Shown one piece after another: positions 35,907 to 43,543 of a stretch of DNA of 64,000 bases. Under the pieces are notes generated by a model that was given only the letters and a program-made list of their open reading frames with translations, was not told where the DNA came from and did no database searches. Position 1 is the first letter of the stretch. Every line of letters starts with the position of its first letter. Source of the DNA: an uncultured Oscillibacter sp. GTDB lineage: Bacteria; Bacillota; Clostridia; Oscillospirales; Oscillospiraceae. The position numbers were made by a program, and so were the translations under genes. Location: NCBI GenBank assembly GCA_900544615.1, contig UQVS01000004.1, forward strand, positions 1-64,000, written 5' to 3'.

Positions 35907-36641
35907 ATGGCAGAAAGCAAGATCCGCGTCAAGCATACACAGCCATTTACCACAGTTTTCAATTCAGTCCTCCGGGATCAGCGGCTTTCTTTGAAAACGC
36001 TGGGGCTATATGTCATTATGCAGTCCTTCCCGGATGACTGGGAGTACAGCGTCAGTGGTCTGGCGGCCCGCTGCCGCATCGGCCGGGATGCCATCCGCAA
36101 GTGCTTGAAAGAGCTTGAGGAAGCGGGGTATTTGCTCAAGGAACAGGGCCATCAGGAGAACGGCAAATTTGCCTGTAATACTTACGTTTTGCAGGATGAA
36201 GCACCACCGTGTACTGAAAAACCGTATACGGTAAAACCGTCGACGGTAAAACCGTTGACGGAAAATCAGCCACAAGTAAAGAAACACTTAAGTAAAGACT
36301 CTAGTAATGATCCCCCTATAGCCCCCCAGGGGGCGGGATGCGTGGACCTGTTTGAACGCTTTTGGGCGGCGTATCCCCGCAAGCAGTACAAAGACCGGGC
36401 CAGAAGGGCGTGGGCCAAGCTATCGCCAGACATGGACCTGTGCCGGAAGATGTCGGAGGCCCTGAACACTCAGAAGCAGTCCGACCAGTGGATGCGGGAC
36501 GATGGGCGATACATCCCCCACCCAGCAACGTGGCTCAATGGCCGCTGCTGGGAGGACGACCCCGGCCCCATGTATGATGATGCTACGCTTGACCGACCGG
36601 AGATCCCGCCGGATGACGAGAGAAGGGGCAGGTACTTATGA
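35907..36641 (+). CDS. Phage replication initiator (helix-turn-helix / DnaD-like)
   Basis: 244 residues: winged helix-turn-helix N-terminal domain (about 10-90; GLAARCRIGRDAIRKCLKELEEAGYL), a low-complexity linker with repeated TVKP units (about 108-125), and a C-terminal domain with FWAAYPRK as in phage and plasmid initiator/helicase-loader proteins. The linker DNA carries four iterons, so the origin probably lies inside the gene. It overlaps dnaB by four bases. The start ATG 35907 is chosen as the first with the conserved basic N-terminus. Confidence 0.8.
   Translation: MAESKIRVKHTQPFTTVFNSVLRDQRLSLKTLGLYVIMQSFPDDWEYSVSGLAARCRIGRDAIRKCLKELEEAGYLLKEQGHQENGKFACNTYVLQDEAPPCTEKPYTVKPSTVKPLTENQPQVKKHLSKDSSNDPPIAPQGAGCVDLFERFWAAYPRKQYKDRARRAWAKLSPDMDLCRKMSEALNTQKQSDQWMRDDGRYIPHPATWLNGRCWEDDPGPMYDDATLDRPEIPPDDERRGRYL
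36206..36261 (+). repeat. Iterons: candidate phage replication origin
   Basis: Four repeats at exact 15-bp spacing start at 36206, 36221, 36236 and 36251: ACCGTGTACTG, ACCGTATACGG, ACCGTCGACGG, ACCGTTGACGG. The middle two cores (CCGTATACGG, CCGTCGACGG) are perfect palindromes. They lie in the linker of the initiator gene, as in lambda O. An A/T-rich stretch (about 36262-36312) follows and could be the unwinding element. Confidence 0.7.
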
Positions 36642-38086
36642 GCGAGGCCAAGACAGTCACTGTTCTGACACAGGACTTGATGAACGCACAGGTTGGCGTG
36701 CTGGGCTCTATGCTCATCGACGAGGAGTGCGTGGGCTTTGTTCTCAGCCGGGTCAGCGAGAGGGACTTCGTCACACAGCAATACCGCTCCATCTTCAGGG
36801 CTATCAGGACACTGTTCCGAGAGGGCTTGCCAACGGATGCCATTGCCGTCCGTGAGAAACTGGGTGGCAAGTTGGGAGATGGTTGGTCGAAACTGTTGAC
36901 CGGTATCATGGACTATACGCCAACCGCTGCCAATGTGGACGGTTATGTGCAGATGCTGAAGGAAAAGTCTGCACTATACCAGCTTCAGGAACTTGGCGCA
37001 GCTCTCCAGAATGCCGCAGATATGAACGATGCCCGGTCTATTCTTGACAAAGCCATGCAGCTTCAGGTTGGTCGCCCGGGTATCCACGCGCTGACCTTCG
37101 CCAAGGGCTACGAAGAGTTTTTCGACCGGCACAGCGGCGAGACGGCGGTGGAGCATCTGGACTGGGCTATCCTTCAGCTCAACGAGGTCCTCAAGACGGA
37201 ACTGGGGAATATCGTCATCATCGGTGCCTATCCAGGTGACGGTAAGACAGCCCTGGCGCTCCAGTGCGCAGCTCGCTTCGGCAGGAAGCATAACGTGGGT
37301 TATTTTTCCTTCGAGTCCAAGAGTTCACGCCTGTATGACCGTCATGTAGCCAGAGAGACGCTGATCAGCAGCTCCGACATCAACGACAACAAGCTGACTG
37401 AGGAGGATTTCAAGACCATTATCGCCTTGAAGGACAAGCTGTCTGGAACGAAAGTGACCCTTATTGACGCCGTTGGCATGACTGCCCTTGACATCGTGGC
37501 ATACAGTCAGGCCCAGCACTTCGACGTGATCTTCGTGGATTACCTCCAGCAGGTGGAACCGCCTCACGGTGTCCTCATGAAGGATTTCGAACGGGTAACG
37601 TCAGTTTCCAGAGAACTGCAGAAGTTCGCTGTCCGTACCAATACGGCGGTGATCTCCCTGTCCCAGCTCTCCCGGCCGGACAAAGTGAAGGTCAAGTACA
37701 AGGATCAGAGCGGCAAGGACCAGGTGCGGAGCATTACGCCACCGCCCACCATGGGCGACCTGCGCTCCTCCGGTCAGATTGAGCAGGATGCAGACATCAT
37801 CCTGCTGATGTGGCGGGAGGACTACGACCTAAAGGATGCGCCCCGCATCATTCAGGTGGCAAAGAACCGGAACGGCGAGGCGTTGGACAAGGTCCGCTGC
37901 CGGTTCGACGGCGAGCATCAGACCTTTACCCGCATTGAGCCCCGGCCAGAACCGATGCCAGCGAAGAAAGCGCGGCAGAAGCCCCGGCAGGTAAGTTTCT
38001 GGGGCGATGGAAGTGACTGGCAGCAGATGCCGGACGGAGAGCGTACACCATTTGACGAGGCCCCGAAGGAGACACCCAAGGCGTGA
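36638..38086 (+). CDS. dnaB: Replicative DNA helicase, DnaB family
   Basis: Hexameric helicase of 482 residues: N-terminal DnaB domain (about 10-110), linker, and RecA-like motor with Walker A GAYPGDGKTALAL near 196-208 and Walker B VIFVDYLQQ near 290-298, plus the C-terminal LRSSGQIEQDADIILLMWRE. It starts inside the initiator stop, so the two are coupled. It should be loaded at the iteron origin. Confidence 0.95.
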   Translation: MSEAKTVTVLTQDLMNAQVGVLGSMLIDEECVGFVLSRVSERDFVTQQYRSIFRAIRTLFREGLPTDAIAVREKLGGKLGDGWSKLLTGIMDYTPTAANVDGYVQMLKEKSALYQLQELGAALQNAADMNDARSILDKAMQLQVGRPGIHALTFAKGYEEFFDRHSGETAVEHLDWAILQLNEVLKTELGNIVIIGAYPGDGKTALALQCAARFGRKHNVGYFSFESKSSRLYDRHVARETLISSSDINDNKLTEEDFKTIIALKDKLSGTKVTLIDAVGMTALDIVAYSQAQHFDVIFVDYLQQVEPPHGVLMKDFERVTSVSRELQKFAVRTNTAVISLSQLSRPDKVKVKYKDQSGKDQVRSITPPPTMGDLRSSGQIEQDADIILLMWREDYDLKDAPRIIQVAKNRNGEALDKVRCRFDGEHQTFTRIEPRPEPMPAKKARQKPRQVSFWGDGSDWQQMPDGERTPFDEAPKETPKA

Positions 38087-38295
38087 GACGTGGAGACAAG
38101 CAGGTGGCGGCACCCACTTTTGACACGAGTTACGGCAGCCATAAGGCTCCGCTCCGGGAGGGCAAGGTCGTGTACACCCACCCGGAAGGCCGCTTTTATA
38201 CGCTGGAGTTTAAAAGCCCGGTCACAGGTGAGCACTTTCGAGAGAGCTACTATTTTGCGGACCGCCTGACGGCGGAGGAAAGGAAGGCACCATAA
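38083..38295 (+). CDS. Small protein between dnaB and parA, unknown
   Basis: 70 residues from a GTG overlapping the dnaB stop (GTGA), with AAGGAG about 11 bases upstream. The sequence reads like a small beta-rich fold (VVYTHPEGRFYTLEFKSPVTG) and is not recognised. Its stop overlaps the parA ATG by one base (TAATG), so it is coupled to it. Confidence 0.6.
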   Translation: MRRGDKQVAAPTFDTSYGSHKAPLREGKVVYTHPEGRFYTLEFKSPVTGEHFRESYYFADRLTAEERKAP

Positions 38296-39065
38296 TGCGA
38301 GCTATCGCGATCATGAACAACAAGGGCGGCGTCGGCAAAACCGTCACTGCCATCAATCTGGCGGACATCCTGGTCCGCCGGTACTACAAACGGGTGATCC
38401 TGGCCGACTGTGACGGCCAGATGAACCTGACCCGGTTTTACCTGCCGGAGTTTGACCCGGCGGTCAATTACAGCATGGCAAGCCTGCTGATGGGTGACGG
38501 TGAGCCGGTCTGGGAGGACAACCTGGTGCCGCTGGAGCCGGGCTTGAACCTGATCCCCGGCTCTCCGGATCTGTACAACCTGGACCTCGACGCCATCAAG
38601 GACGGCGTCAGCGCACCGGAAAATGTGCGGAATTTTGTGGACTGCGTTCGGGAGGACGATGGAGCGGACTTCTTCATTTTCGACTGCCCTCCTGGCTTCA
38701 CCACCGCCAGCGTGGGCGCTCTGATGGCCGCCGACGAGGTGGTGATCCCCATGCTGGTGGATGGCTTTTCCTTTGCCGGTACCCAGGATATGGCGCAGCA
38801 GATCAGCAACCTGCGCCGGGCCAACCAGGGTGTGCGCATCGCCGGCGTGCTCATCACCCAGTGGCACAACAGCGACGTGGTCCGCCAGGGCGAGCAGCTG
38901 CTCCGCTCCATGGGCGTGCCGGTGTTCCAGCAGACAATCCGCCGGACGGACAAGGTGCCGGAGAGCACCTTTGACCGCCAGCCCATTGTCCAGTACAGCC
39001 CCGGCAGCGCCGCCAGCCAAGACTACCGCAAGTGGGTCGCGGAGTACATCGGGAGGGAGGGTTGA
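38295..39065 (+). CDS. ParA-family partition ATPase
   Basis: 256 residues, a deviant Walker A ATPase: NNKGGVGKTVTAINLADIL near residues 8-26 (second Lys of KGGVGKT), Walker A' ADCDGQMNLT, Walker B FFIFDCPPG. It lacks an N-terminal DNA-binding domain, like type Ib ParA or Soj. The ParB-like gene follows after two bases. In plasmids and phage-plasmids such a pair segregates the replicon; in a prophage with an integrase it suggests a plasmid-like stage. Confidence 0.93.
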   Translation: MRAIAIMNNKGGVGKTVTAINLADILVRRYYKRVILADCDGQMNLTRFYLPEFDPAVNYSMASLLMGDGEPVWEDNLVPLEPGLNLIPGSPDLYNLDLDAIKDGVSAPENVRNFVDCVREDDGADFFIFDCPPGFTTASVGALMAADEVVIPMLVDGFSFAGTQDMAQQISNLRRANQGVRIAGVLITQWHNSDVVRQGEQLLRSMGVPVFQQTIRRTDKVPESTFDRQPIVQYSPGSAASQDYRKWVAEYIGREG

Positions 39066-39067
39066 GT

Positions 39068-40615
39068 ATGTCAAAAACGTTCGATATTAGCAGTTTCGCC
39101 AAGACGCTGCAGACGGCCAATGTGCCCGATTCGGGCACCGGCCCGGAGCAGATCACGTACATCGACATCAACCTGCTGGATGCGGATCCGGGCAACTTTT
39201 ACAGTCTGGAGGGTGTGGAGGAATTGGCCGCCAACATCCAGTTCTGCGGCCTCCAGCAGCCTATCCGGGTACGATCTGGAGAGAATGGCCATTACACGGT
39301 GGTCTCCGGCCACCGGCGCCGGGCGGCGCTGATGGAACTTGCCAAGGAGGACCCGGTGCGGTGGCAGCAGGTGCCCTGCATTGTGGAGCGAGACGAAGCA
39401 TCCCCGGCTCTGCGGGAGCTGCGCCTGATCTACGCCAACAGCGACACCCGCCGGATGTCCAATGCCGATATTGCCCAGCAGGCAGAGCGAGTCGAAGCCC
39501 TCCTGTACCAGCTGCAGGAAGAGGGCCTGGAGTTCCCCGGCCGGATGCGGGACCACGTGGCCGAGGCCTGCAAGGTCTCCAAGTCCAAGCTGGCCCGCCT
39601 GAAGGTGATCCGGGAGAACTTGACGCCGAAGTTGTCCAAGGCGTGGGATAAGGGCGACCTGAATGAGAGCGTGGCCTATGCGCTGGCCCAGCAGCCTGTG
39701 GAGATTCAGGATCAGTTTATCGTGTACCGCGGTTTTTCGGACTACTGGCAGAAACCAAAATCCTGGTCGGAGCACACCGTTAAGGACGCCATCCCCCACA
39801 TCCGGAAGCTGAACCAGCTGAACTGCAGGAAAACAGCCGGAGGCGGTCCGTGCGAGAATAAGGACCGGATGCTGGAGTATGTCTGCAAGAATCAGTACAG
39901 CAGCACACCCTGCGCAAGCGGCGGCTGTTGCGACAAATGCTCCCGACTGGCTTCCTGCAAGCTGGCCTGTCCCAAACTGGCCGAGAAAATCAAAAAGCTG
40001 AAGGCGGATGCCAAGGCCCAAAAGAAGCAGGAGGCCGATGCGCAGGCCGAAAAGGACCGGCCAACCGTGGAGCGGATCACCGCCCTCTGGGCGCGCTTTG
40101 CCGCAGCCCGTGCGGCCGCCGGAAAGTCCGTCAAGAACTGGTACAAGCACATGGGCATGTATTACAGCTGCGATGACTCCGACGCTAAGAAGTACGCCAA
40201 GCTGGAGTCCGGACTGGGCATCAAGAAGGACACGAACTTGCCGTATGGGTATAACTACTGGCTGCGGGAGGCGGAAAACCTTTGCAAGGCTGCCGATTAC
40301 CTGGGTGTGTCCGTAGACTACCTGCTGTGCCGGACCGATGATCCGACGCCGAAGGCCGCGCAGCCGGAGGGCCAGCTCTGTATCGCCGGCTGGATGCCCG
40401 GCGGCACTAACCCGGCGGAACCTGGGCGATTTGCCGTCCTGATGGACGTGGATGATTCCGATGCATACAAGCATATGTTCCTTCGCTGGAACGGTCATGC
40501 CTGGGAATTTGAGCGCACCAGAGTGCTGGTTAAGATGGAACCGTCCTGGTGGATGCGCCTGCCGGATGACCCCGAAAAGCCCAAAAAGGAGGTGCCGAGC
40601 GATGCAGCAGATTAA
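39068..40615 (+). CDS. ParB-family protein with Cys-rich insert
   Basis: 515 residues. ParB/Srx N-terminal domain (about 28-130; ENGHYTVVSGHRRRAAL), ParB helix-turn-helix (about 150-215; HVAEACKVSKSKLARLKVI), then a Cys-rich segment (about 250-305, eleven Cys including GGCCDKC), a Lys/Ala coiled coil, and a C-terminal part with an XRE-like AADYLGVSVDYLL. The extra zinc-type and second helix-turn-helix parts are unusual. A copy of the 17-bp palindrome lies in codons 19-24. ATG 39068 has GGAGGG six bases upstream. Confidence 0.88.
   Translation: MSKTFDISSFAKTLQTANVPDSGTGPEQITYIDINLLDADPGNFYSLEGVEELAANIQFCGLQQPIRVRSGENGHYTVVSGHRRRAALMELAKEDPVRWQQVPCIVERDEASPALRELRLIYANSDTRRMSNADIAQQAERVEALLYQLQEEGLEFPGRMRDHVAEACKVSKSKLARLKVIRENLTPKLSKAWDKGDLNESVAYALAQQPVEIQDQFIVYRGFSDYWQKPKSWSEHTVKDAIPHIRKLNQLNCRKTAGGGPCENKDRMLEYVCKNQYSSTPCASGGCCDKCSRLASCKLACPKLAEKIKKLKADAKAQKKQEADAQAEKDRPTVERITALWARFAAARAAAGKSVKNWYKHMGMYYSCDDSDAKKYAKLESGLGIKKDTNLPYGYNYWLREAENLCKAADYLGVSVDYLLCRTDDPTPKAAQPEGQLCIAGWMPGGTNPAEPGRFAVLMDVDDSDAYKHMFLRWNGHAWEFERTRVLVKMEPSWWMRLPDDPEKPKKEVPSDAAD
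39122..39138. repeat. Dispersed 17-bp palindrome, copy 2 (in parB)
   Basis: GTGCCCGATTCGGGCAC, perfect 8-bp arms around a central T, inside the 5' end of the parB-like gene. Confidence 0.9.
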
Positions 40616-40745
40616 GACCGGCGACCACTGCCCACTGTGCGGGCAGATCGTGACCACCACGGATCCGGAGATCCTGGCCGAGCTCAATGCTTTTGCGGCC
40701 TCCATGGAGCTTATGGGCTTTGACTTCCCGGCCGAACCGAATTGA
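40602..40745 (+). CDS. 47-residue zinc-finger-like protein
   Basis: Short protein with HCPLCGQIV (one CxxC pair) and an acidic helix. It overlaps the parB end by 14 bases and has AAGGAGG nine bases before the ATG. Unrecognised small early phage protein. Confidence 0.6.
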   Translation: MQQIKTGDHCPLCGQIVTTTDPEILAELNAFAASMELMGFDFPAEPN

Positions 40746-40758
40746 TATCATGATACCC

Positions 40759-40854
40759 CCAGGGTCCGGCGGACGGCGTCGGTGCGGCTTACCCTCCGCC
40801 GTTCCGCCGGTTCGCTCCCGGCGCTCTTCCCCGGCGCTGCCCGCCGGACCCTGG
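40759..40854 (+). other. Long hairpin in a 128-base gap
   Basis: Arms CCAGGGTCCGGCGG (40759-40772) and CCGCCGGACCCTGG (40841-40854) are exact complements, enclosing a GC-rich 68-base loop with internal pairing (CCGGCG.. repeats). No T-run follows; the next gene starts at 40874. It may be a structured RNA, a transcriptional pause site or a protein site. Confidence 0.6.
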
Positions 40855-40873
40855 GGCCACGAAAGGAGTCTCT

Positions 40874-41110
40874 ATGAGTTACACCGATTTTGAGACGAAA
40901 AAGACCTTTGTCAAGCAGCTGGGTCGTCTGATCTCCACCATGTATCCGCAGATCGCGGCCCTGGAGTACCACCAGCACGAGCACGACGAGGTCGTGATCA
41001 TCCGCCACCAGGACGGCTACATCCGCCGGGTGGACGTCACCGGCGACGATCTCCCGGATACCTTCGACGATGTTGTCGCCTGTGTACGCAGGAGGGACTG
41101 CGATGCGTAA
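40874..41110 (+). CDS. 78-residue phage protein, unknown
   Basis: Good ribosome site (AAAGGAG). Contains a His-rich stretch YHQHEHDEVVIIRHQDGYIRRVDV. Resembles small conserved early proteins of Clostridia phages; function not known. Confidence 0.65.
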   Translation: MSYTDFETKKTFVKQLGRLISTMYPQIAALEYHQHEHDEVVIIRHQDGYIRRVDVTGDDLPDTFDDVVACVRRRDCDA

Positions 41111-41222
41111 GATGCCCTACACAGGCCGGGAGCGGCGCCAGCGGGCGCTGTACCGGGCGACGATGGCGCTCTGGATGCTGGCAGTGATCCTGCTGCTGGC
41201 CGGGAAGGCGGTGAGCGCCTGA
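41103..41222 (+). CDS. 39-residue membrane protein
   Basis: Basic N-terminus (TGRERRQRALYRA) then one hydrophobic helix (MALWMLAVILLLAG). AGGAGG lies seven bases before the ATG; it overlaps genes on both sides (stop TGATG coupling to the next). Too short for a family assignment. Confidence 0.55.
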   Translation: MRKMPYTGRERRQRALYRATMALWMLAVILLLAGKAVSA

Positions 41223-41878
41223 TGCAGATGACATCCTCAGAGATTGTCTCCTCGTACCGTCAAAGTCTCAACCACCGCGAACAGATCACCATTCTGGCAG
41301 ACCTTAACAGCTGCGCTCCCGCCACGATTGTGGAAGTGCTGAAACAGGCGGGCGTGGAGCTTCCTTCCGGATTCAAGCCACCCAAGTATCATCCGATTCC
41401 CCAGGCGCAATACCGCATCGACGAGCTCCGGGCCATGGAACTGTACAAAGATGGCCTGTCCGACAGGGACATAGCGGAACAACTGGGCTGCACCCGAACC
41501 GGCGTGGCCAACTGGCGCAAGCGGATGCACCTCAAGGCCCACTATCCAAAGCGGACACCCCGGAAGCCCGGGCAGATGTCTCTGCCCGGGTCCCCGAAGG
41601 AAGAAACGCCCCCGGATGCGGTCGTGGTGCCGGAGGCCCGGCCCTCCGCTGTCCCCGACACAGATGTCGGGGACAATGCCGTTTCTGACCACCATCTGTC
41701 GGCCATTGACGTGTCGGTTCTGGCCAACATTCTGCGCACCATGGCCGACACCGCTCCGAGCACCGCTGTCATAGTGGACGGCTCCCCGGTGATCCGGCTG
41801 GAAATCACCTCCGGCCCGGACAAGTCCTTCGCGCTGCGTCTGATCACCGACAGGGGGTGCGGTCATGGCGCTGGTTAA
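41222..41878 (+). CDS. Phage helix-turn-helix protein
   Basis: 218 residues. A Hin/transposase-type helix-turn-helix near 72-103 (LYKDGLSDRDIAEQLGCTRTGV) follows an N-terminal helical part; a Pro-rich linker (about 110-150) joins a C-terminal domain of unknown fold. The linker DNA contains two perfect 10-bp-arm palindromes. Probably a regulatory DNA-binding protein. Confidence 0.7.
   Translation: MQMTSSEIVSSYRQSLNHREQITILADLNSCAPATIVEVLKQAGVELPSGFKPPKYHPIPQAQYRIDELRAMELYKDGLSDRDIAEQLGCTRTGVANWRKRMHLKAHYPKRTPRKPGQMSLPGSPKEETPPDAVVVPEARPSAVPDTDVGDNAVSDHHLSAIDVSVLANILRTMADTAPSTAVIVDGSPVIRLEITSGPDKSFALRLITDRGCGHGAG
41567..41674 (+). repeat. Two perfect 10-4-10 inverted repeats
   Basis: CCCGGGCAGA-TGTC-TCTGCCCGGG (41567-41590) and GTCCCCGACA-CAGA-TGTCGGGGAC (41651-41674), 60 bases apart, inside the linker of the helix-turn-helix gene. 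A weaker palindrome CGGAGG...CCTCCG lies between. Possible operators for the encoded protein or structural signals. Confidence 0.7.
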
Positions 41879-42080
41879 GCCGCCCTGCACCCGCAACTGT
41901 CCGCGTCGGACACAGCACTGCCATAACCCTGATATCTGCCCGGACTGGAAGATCTATCAGGCAGCCAAGGCGAAGCAGGATGCCGCCATCAAGTCCGGAC
42001 AGGCAGATCAGCGGCAGTTTGACTTCTATCTCAAGGAGCGGGCCAAATATGTCCGCAACGTGCGGAGAAAGGAAACGTAA
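41865..42080 (+). CDS. 71-residue Cys-rich protein
   Basis: N-terminal cysteine cluster (PPCTRNCPRRTQHCHNPDIC, four Cys and two His) followed by a basic helix. It looks like a small zinc-binding protein common in front of phage ssb genes. AGGGGGT precedes the ATG; three bases separate it from ssb. Confidence 0.7.
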   Translation: MALVKPPCTRNCPRRTQHCHNPDICPDWKIYQAAKAKQDAAIKSGQADQRQFDFYLKERAKYVRNVRRKET

Positions 42081-42082
42081 GT

Positions 42083-42499
42083 ATGCTCAACAAAATCGTT
42101 CTCATGGGGCGTTTGACCCGAGATCCGGAACTGCGCAAGACCGGCAGCGGGACCGCGGTGACGTCCTTCACCCTGGCCGTGGACCGGGACTTCAAGACCC
42201 AGGACGGCGAGAAGGAGACGGACTTCATCGACATCGTGGCCTGGCGCGGAACGGCTGAGTTCGTGTTTAAGTACTTATCCAAGGGCCGCATGGCGGTGGT
42301 GGAAGGCCGTCTCCAGATCCGCAATTGGACCGACAAGGACGGCGGCAAGCGCCGCAGCGCTGAGGTCATCGCGGACAACGTCTATTTCGGAGACAGCAAG
42401 AGGAATGTGTCCGAATTGGGCACACAGTCAGAGTCACCAGCTCAGGACGGAGGCTTTCAGGAGCTTGGCGAGGATGAGGGAGGCGAGTTGCCGTTTTGA
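42083..42499 (+). CDS. ssb: Single-stranded DNA-binding protein
   Basis: 138 residues: OB fold (about 1-105; NKIVLMGRLTRDPELR start) and the acidic C-terminal tip EDEGGELPF that recruits partner proteins. It belongs to the phage replication module. A copy of the 17-bp palindrome falls in the linker between OB fold and tip, a place where protein sequence is free to vary. Confidence 0.95.
   Translation: MLNKIVLMGRLTRDPELRKTGSGTAVTSFTLAVDRDFKTQDGEKETDFIDIVAWRGTAEFVFKYLSKGRMAVVEGRLQIRNWTDKDGGKRRSAEVIADNVYFGDSKRNVSELGTQSESPAQDGGFQELGEDEGGELPF
42407..42423. repeat. Dispersed 17-bp palindrome, copy 3 (in ssb)
   Basis: GTGTCCGAATTGGGCAC; seven of eight arm pairs complementary, the other a T:G type change. 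Located in the disordered linker region of ssb. Confidence 0.9.
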
Positions 42500-42744
42500 G
42501 AGATCAAGAACTCGTAAGTGCCATCCGCCGGCTGAAGGTGGAGACCGGGAGCCTCGCCTGCATGGGCTGCGGGCATGAGCACAACTGCGGCGTGTCCGGA
42601 TGCGCGGTCATGCGTGCTGCCGCCGACCGGATCGCCAACCAGAATACCAACATTGAAGCACTCCAGCAGGAAATTGAAAAACTGCGGGCGCAGGTGCCCC
42701 GCTGGGTCCCGGTGGCGGAGCCGCCGGAGGAGGGAGGGCGATGA
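42496..42744 (+). CDS. 82-residue Cys-rich protein with coiled coil
   Basis: TTG start overlapping the ssb stop (TTGA), GGGAGG upstream. CMGCGHEHNCGVSGC cysteine cluster (about 22-36), then a leucine/glutamate coiled coil and a Pro/Glu tail. Function unknown. Confidence 0.6.
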   Translation: MRDQELVSAIRRLKVETGSLACMGCGHEHNCGVSGCAVMRAAADRIANQNTNIEALQQEIEKLRAQVPRWVPVAEPPEEGGR

Positions 42745-43127
42745 TAAAACCAGTACAATGGCTGTATCCGCTCAAAGTGGAGTATGACCGAAAAAAAGTC
42801 TGCGAATGCGACCCTCGCACGTTTATCCTTGATGCCAAAAACAAGCTGGTATATTGCTCCACGTGCGGGGCGATTATTGACCCGTTCGAGGCCCTTATGG
42901 ACATGGCGAAAAACGCAGAGCGTATCAAGGACGGTTTGACCACATACGCGGAGCTGGCTACCAAGGAGCGCAAAAGTTTCATGCGCTTCCGAGGTGTCAA
43001 CGATATCAGCAAGCGGTTTCGAAATGGCCTATGGCCTGTTTGTCCGCACTGCAACAAGCTAATTGACCCAATGGAGATTAGCCGCTTTTCGAGGCCAGAA
43101 CCGCCGAAGGAGAATGACCATGCCTGA
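42741..43127 (+). CDS. 128-residue protein with two CxxC pairs
   Basis: Two separated zinc-ribbon halves, CSTCG (about 39-43) and CPHCNK (about 101-106), plus CECD near 21. ATGA overlap with the preceding gene and GGAGGGAGGG upstream. Probably a small zinc protein; unrecognised. Confidence 0.65.
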   Translation: MIKPVQWLYPLKVEYDRKKVCECDPRTFILDAKNKLVYCSTCGAIIDPFEALMDMAKNAERIKDGLTTYAELATKERKSFMRFRGVNDISKRFRNGLWPVCPHCNKLIDPMEISRFSRPEPPKENDHA

Positions 43128-43323
43128 GTTAAACCCATCGAAATCGAGGCAATTAAAACGCACCTGCAGCAACTGTGATTGGCATGAGGACTTTACCGGG
43201 GCGTGCTGCAACGGAGACAGCCGCTATTGCGCGGACTTCACCGATGATGACCAGACTTGTGATGTCTGGGAAAACTACGATTTGGAAATGTGGGGAGAGG
43301 AAACGGATGCACCTGCTGAGTGA
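43120..43323 (+). CDS. 67-residue Cys-rich protein
   Basis: Seven Cys (CSNCDWHEDFTGACCNGDSR and later C residues) with an acidic C-terminus. AAGGAG seven bases before the ATG at 43120. Overlaps neighbours on both sides. Unknown. Confidence 0.6.
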   Translation: MPELNPSKSRQLKRTCSNCDWHEDFTGACCNGDSRYCADFTDDDQTCDVWENYDLEMWGEETDAPAE

Positions 43324-43543
43324 GAACGACCTGAAGGAGCTGCGGACGGCGCTGGCGGAGTGCCGGGAGGTCGAGCTGACGCGCTCACTGCACGGCGTCA
43401 CCATAACCGCCCGCACATCCCGCGCCGGGCCGCCCTGGCCGGTGCCCATCATCCTACAGGTCCGCCGGGAGGCCAGGCATATTGCATCCATGCAAAACTT
43501 TGTAAGCGTTGATAGATTTGTGGAGATGTGGAAGGAGAGGTAA
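43307..43543 (+). CDS. 78-residue phage protein, unknown
   Basis: GGAGAGG precedes the ATG; the stop overlaps the next ATG by one base. Contains helical N-terminal part and a VDRFVEMWKER end. No recognisable domain. Confidence 0.6.
   Translation: MHLLSENDLKELRTALAECREVELTRSLHGVTITARTSRAGPPWPVPIILQVRREARHIASMQNFVSVDRFVEMWKER

Noticed and set aside
41897..41913. Extra copy of the 17-bp palindrome (CTGTCCGCGTCGGACAC)
   Set aside because: Only 14 of 17 positions fit and the centre differs; the resemblance may be chance in a GC-rich coding region.
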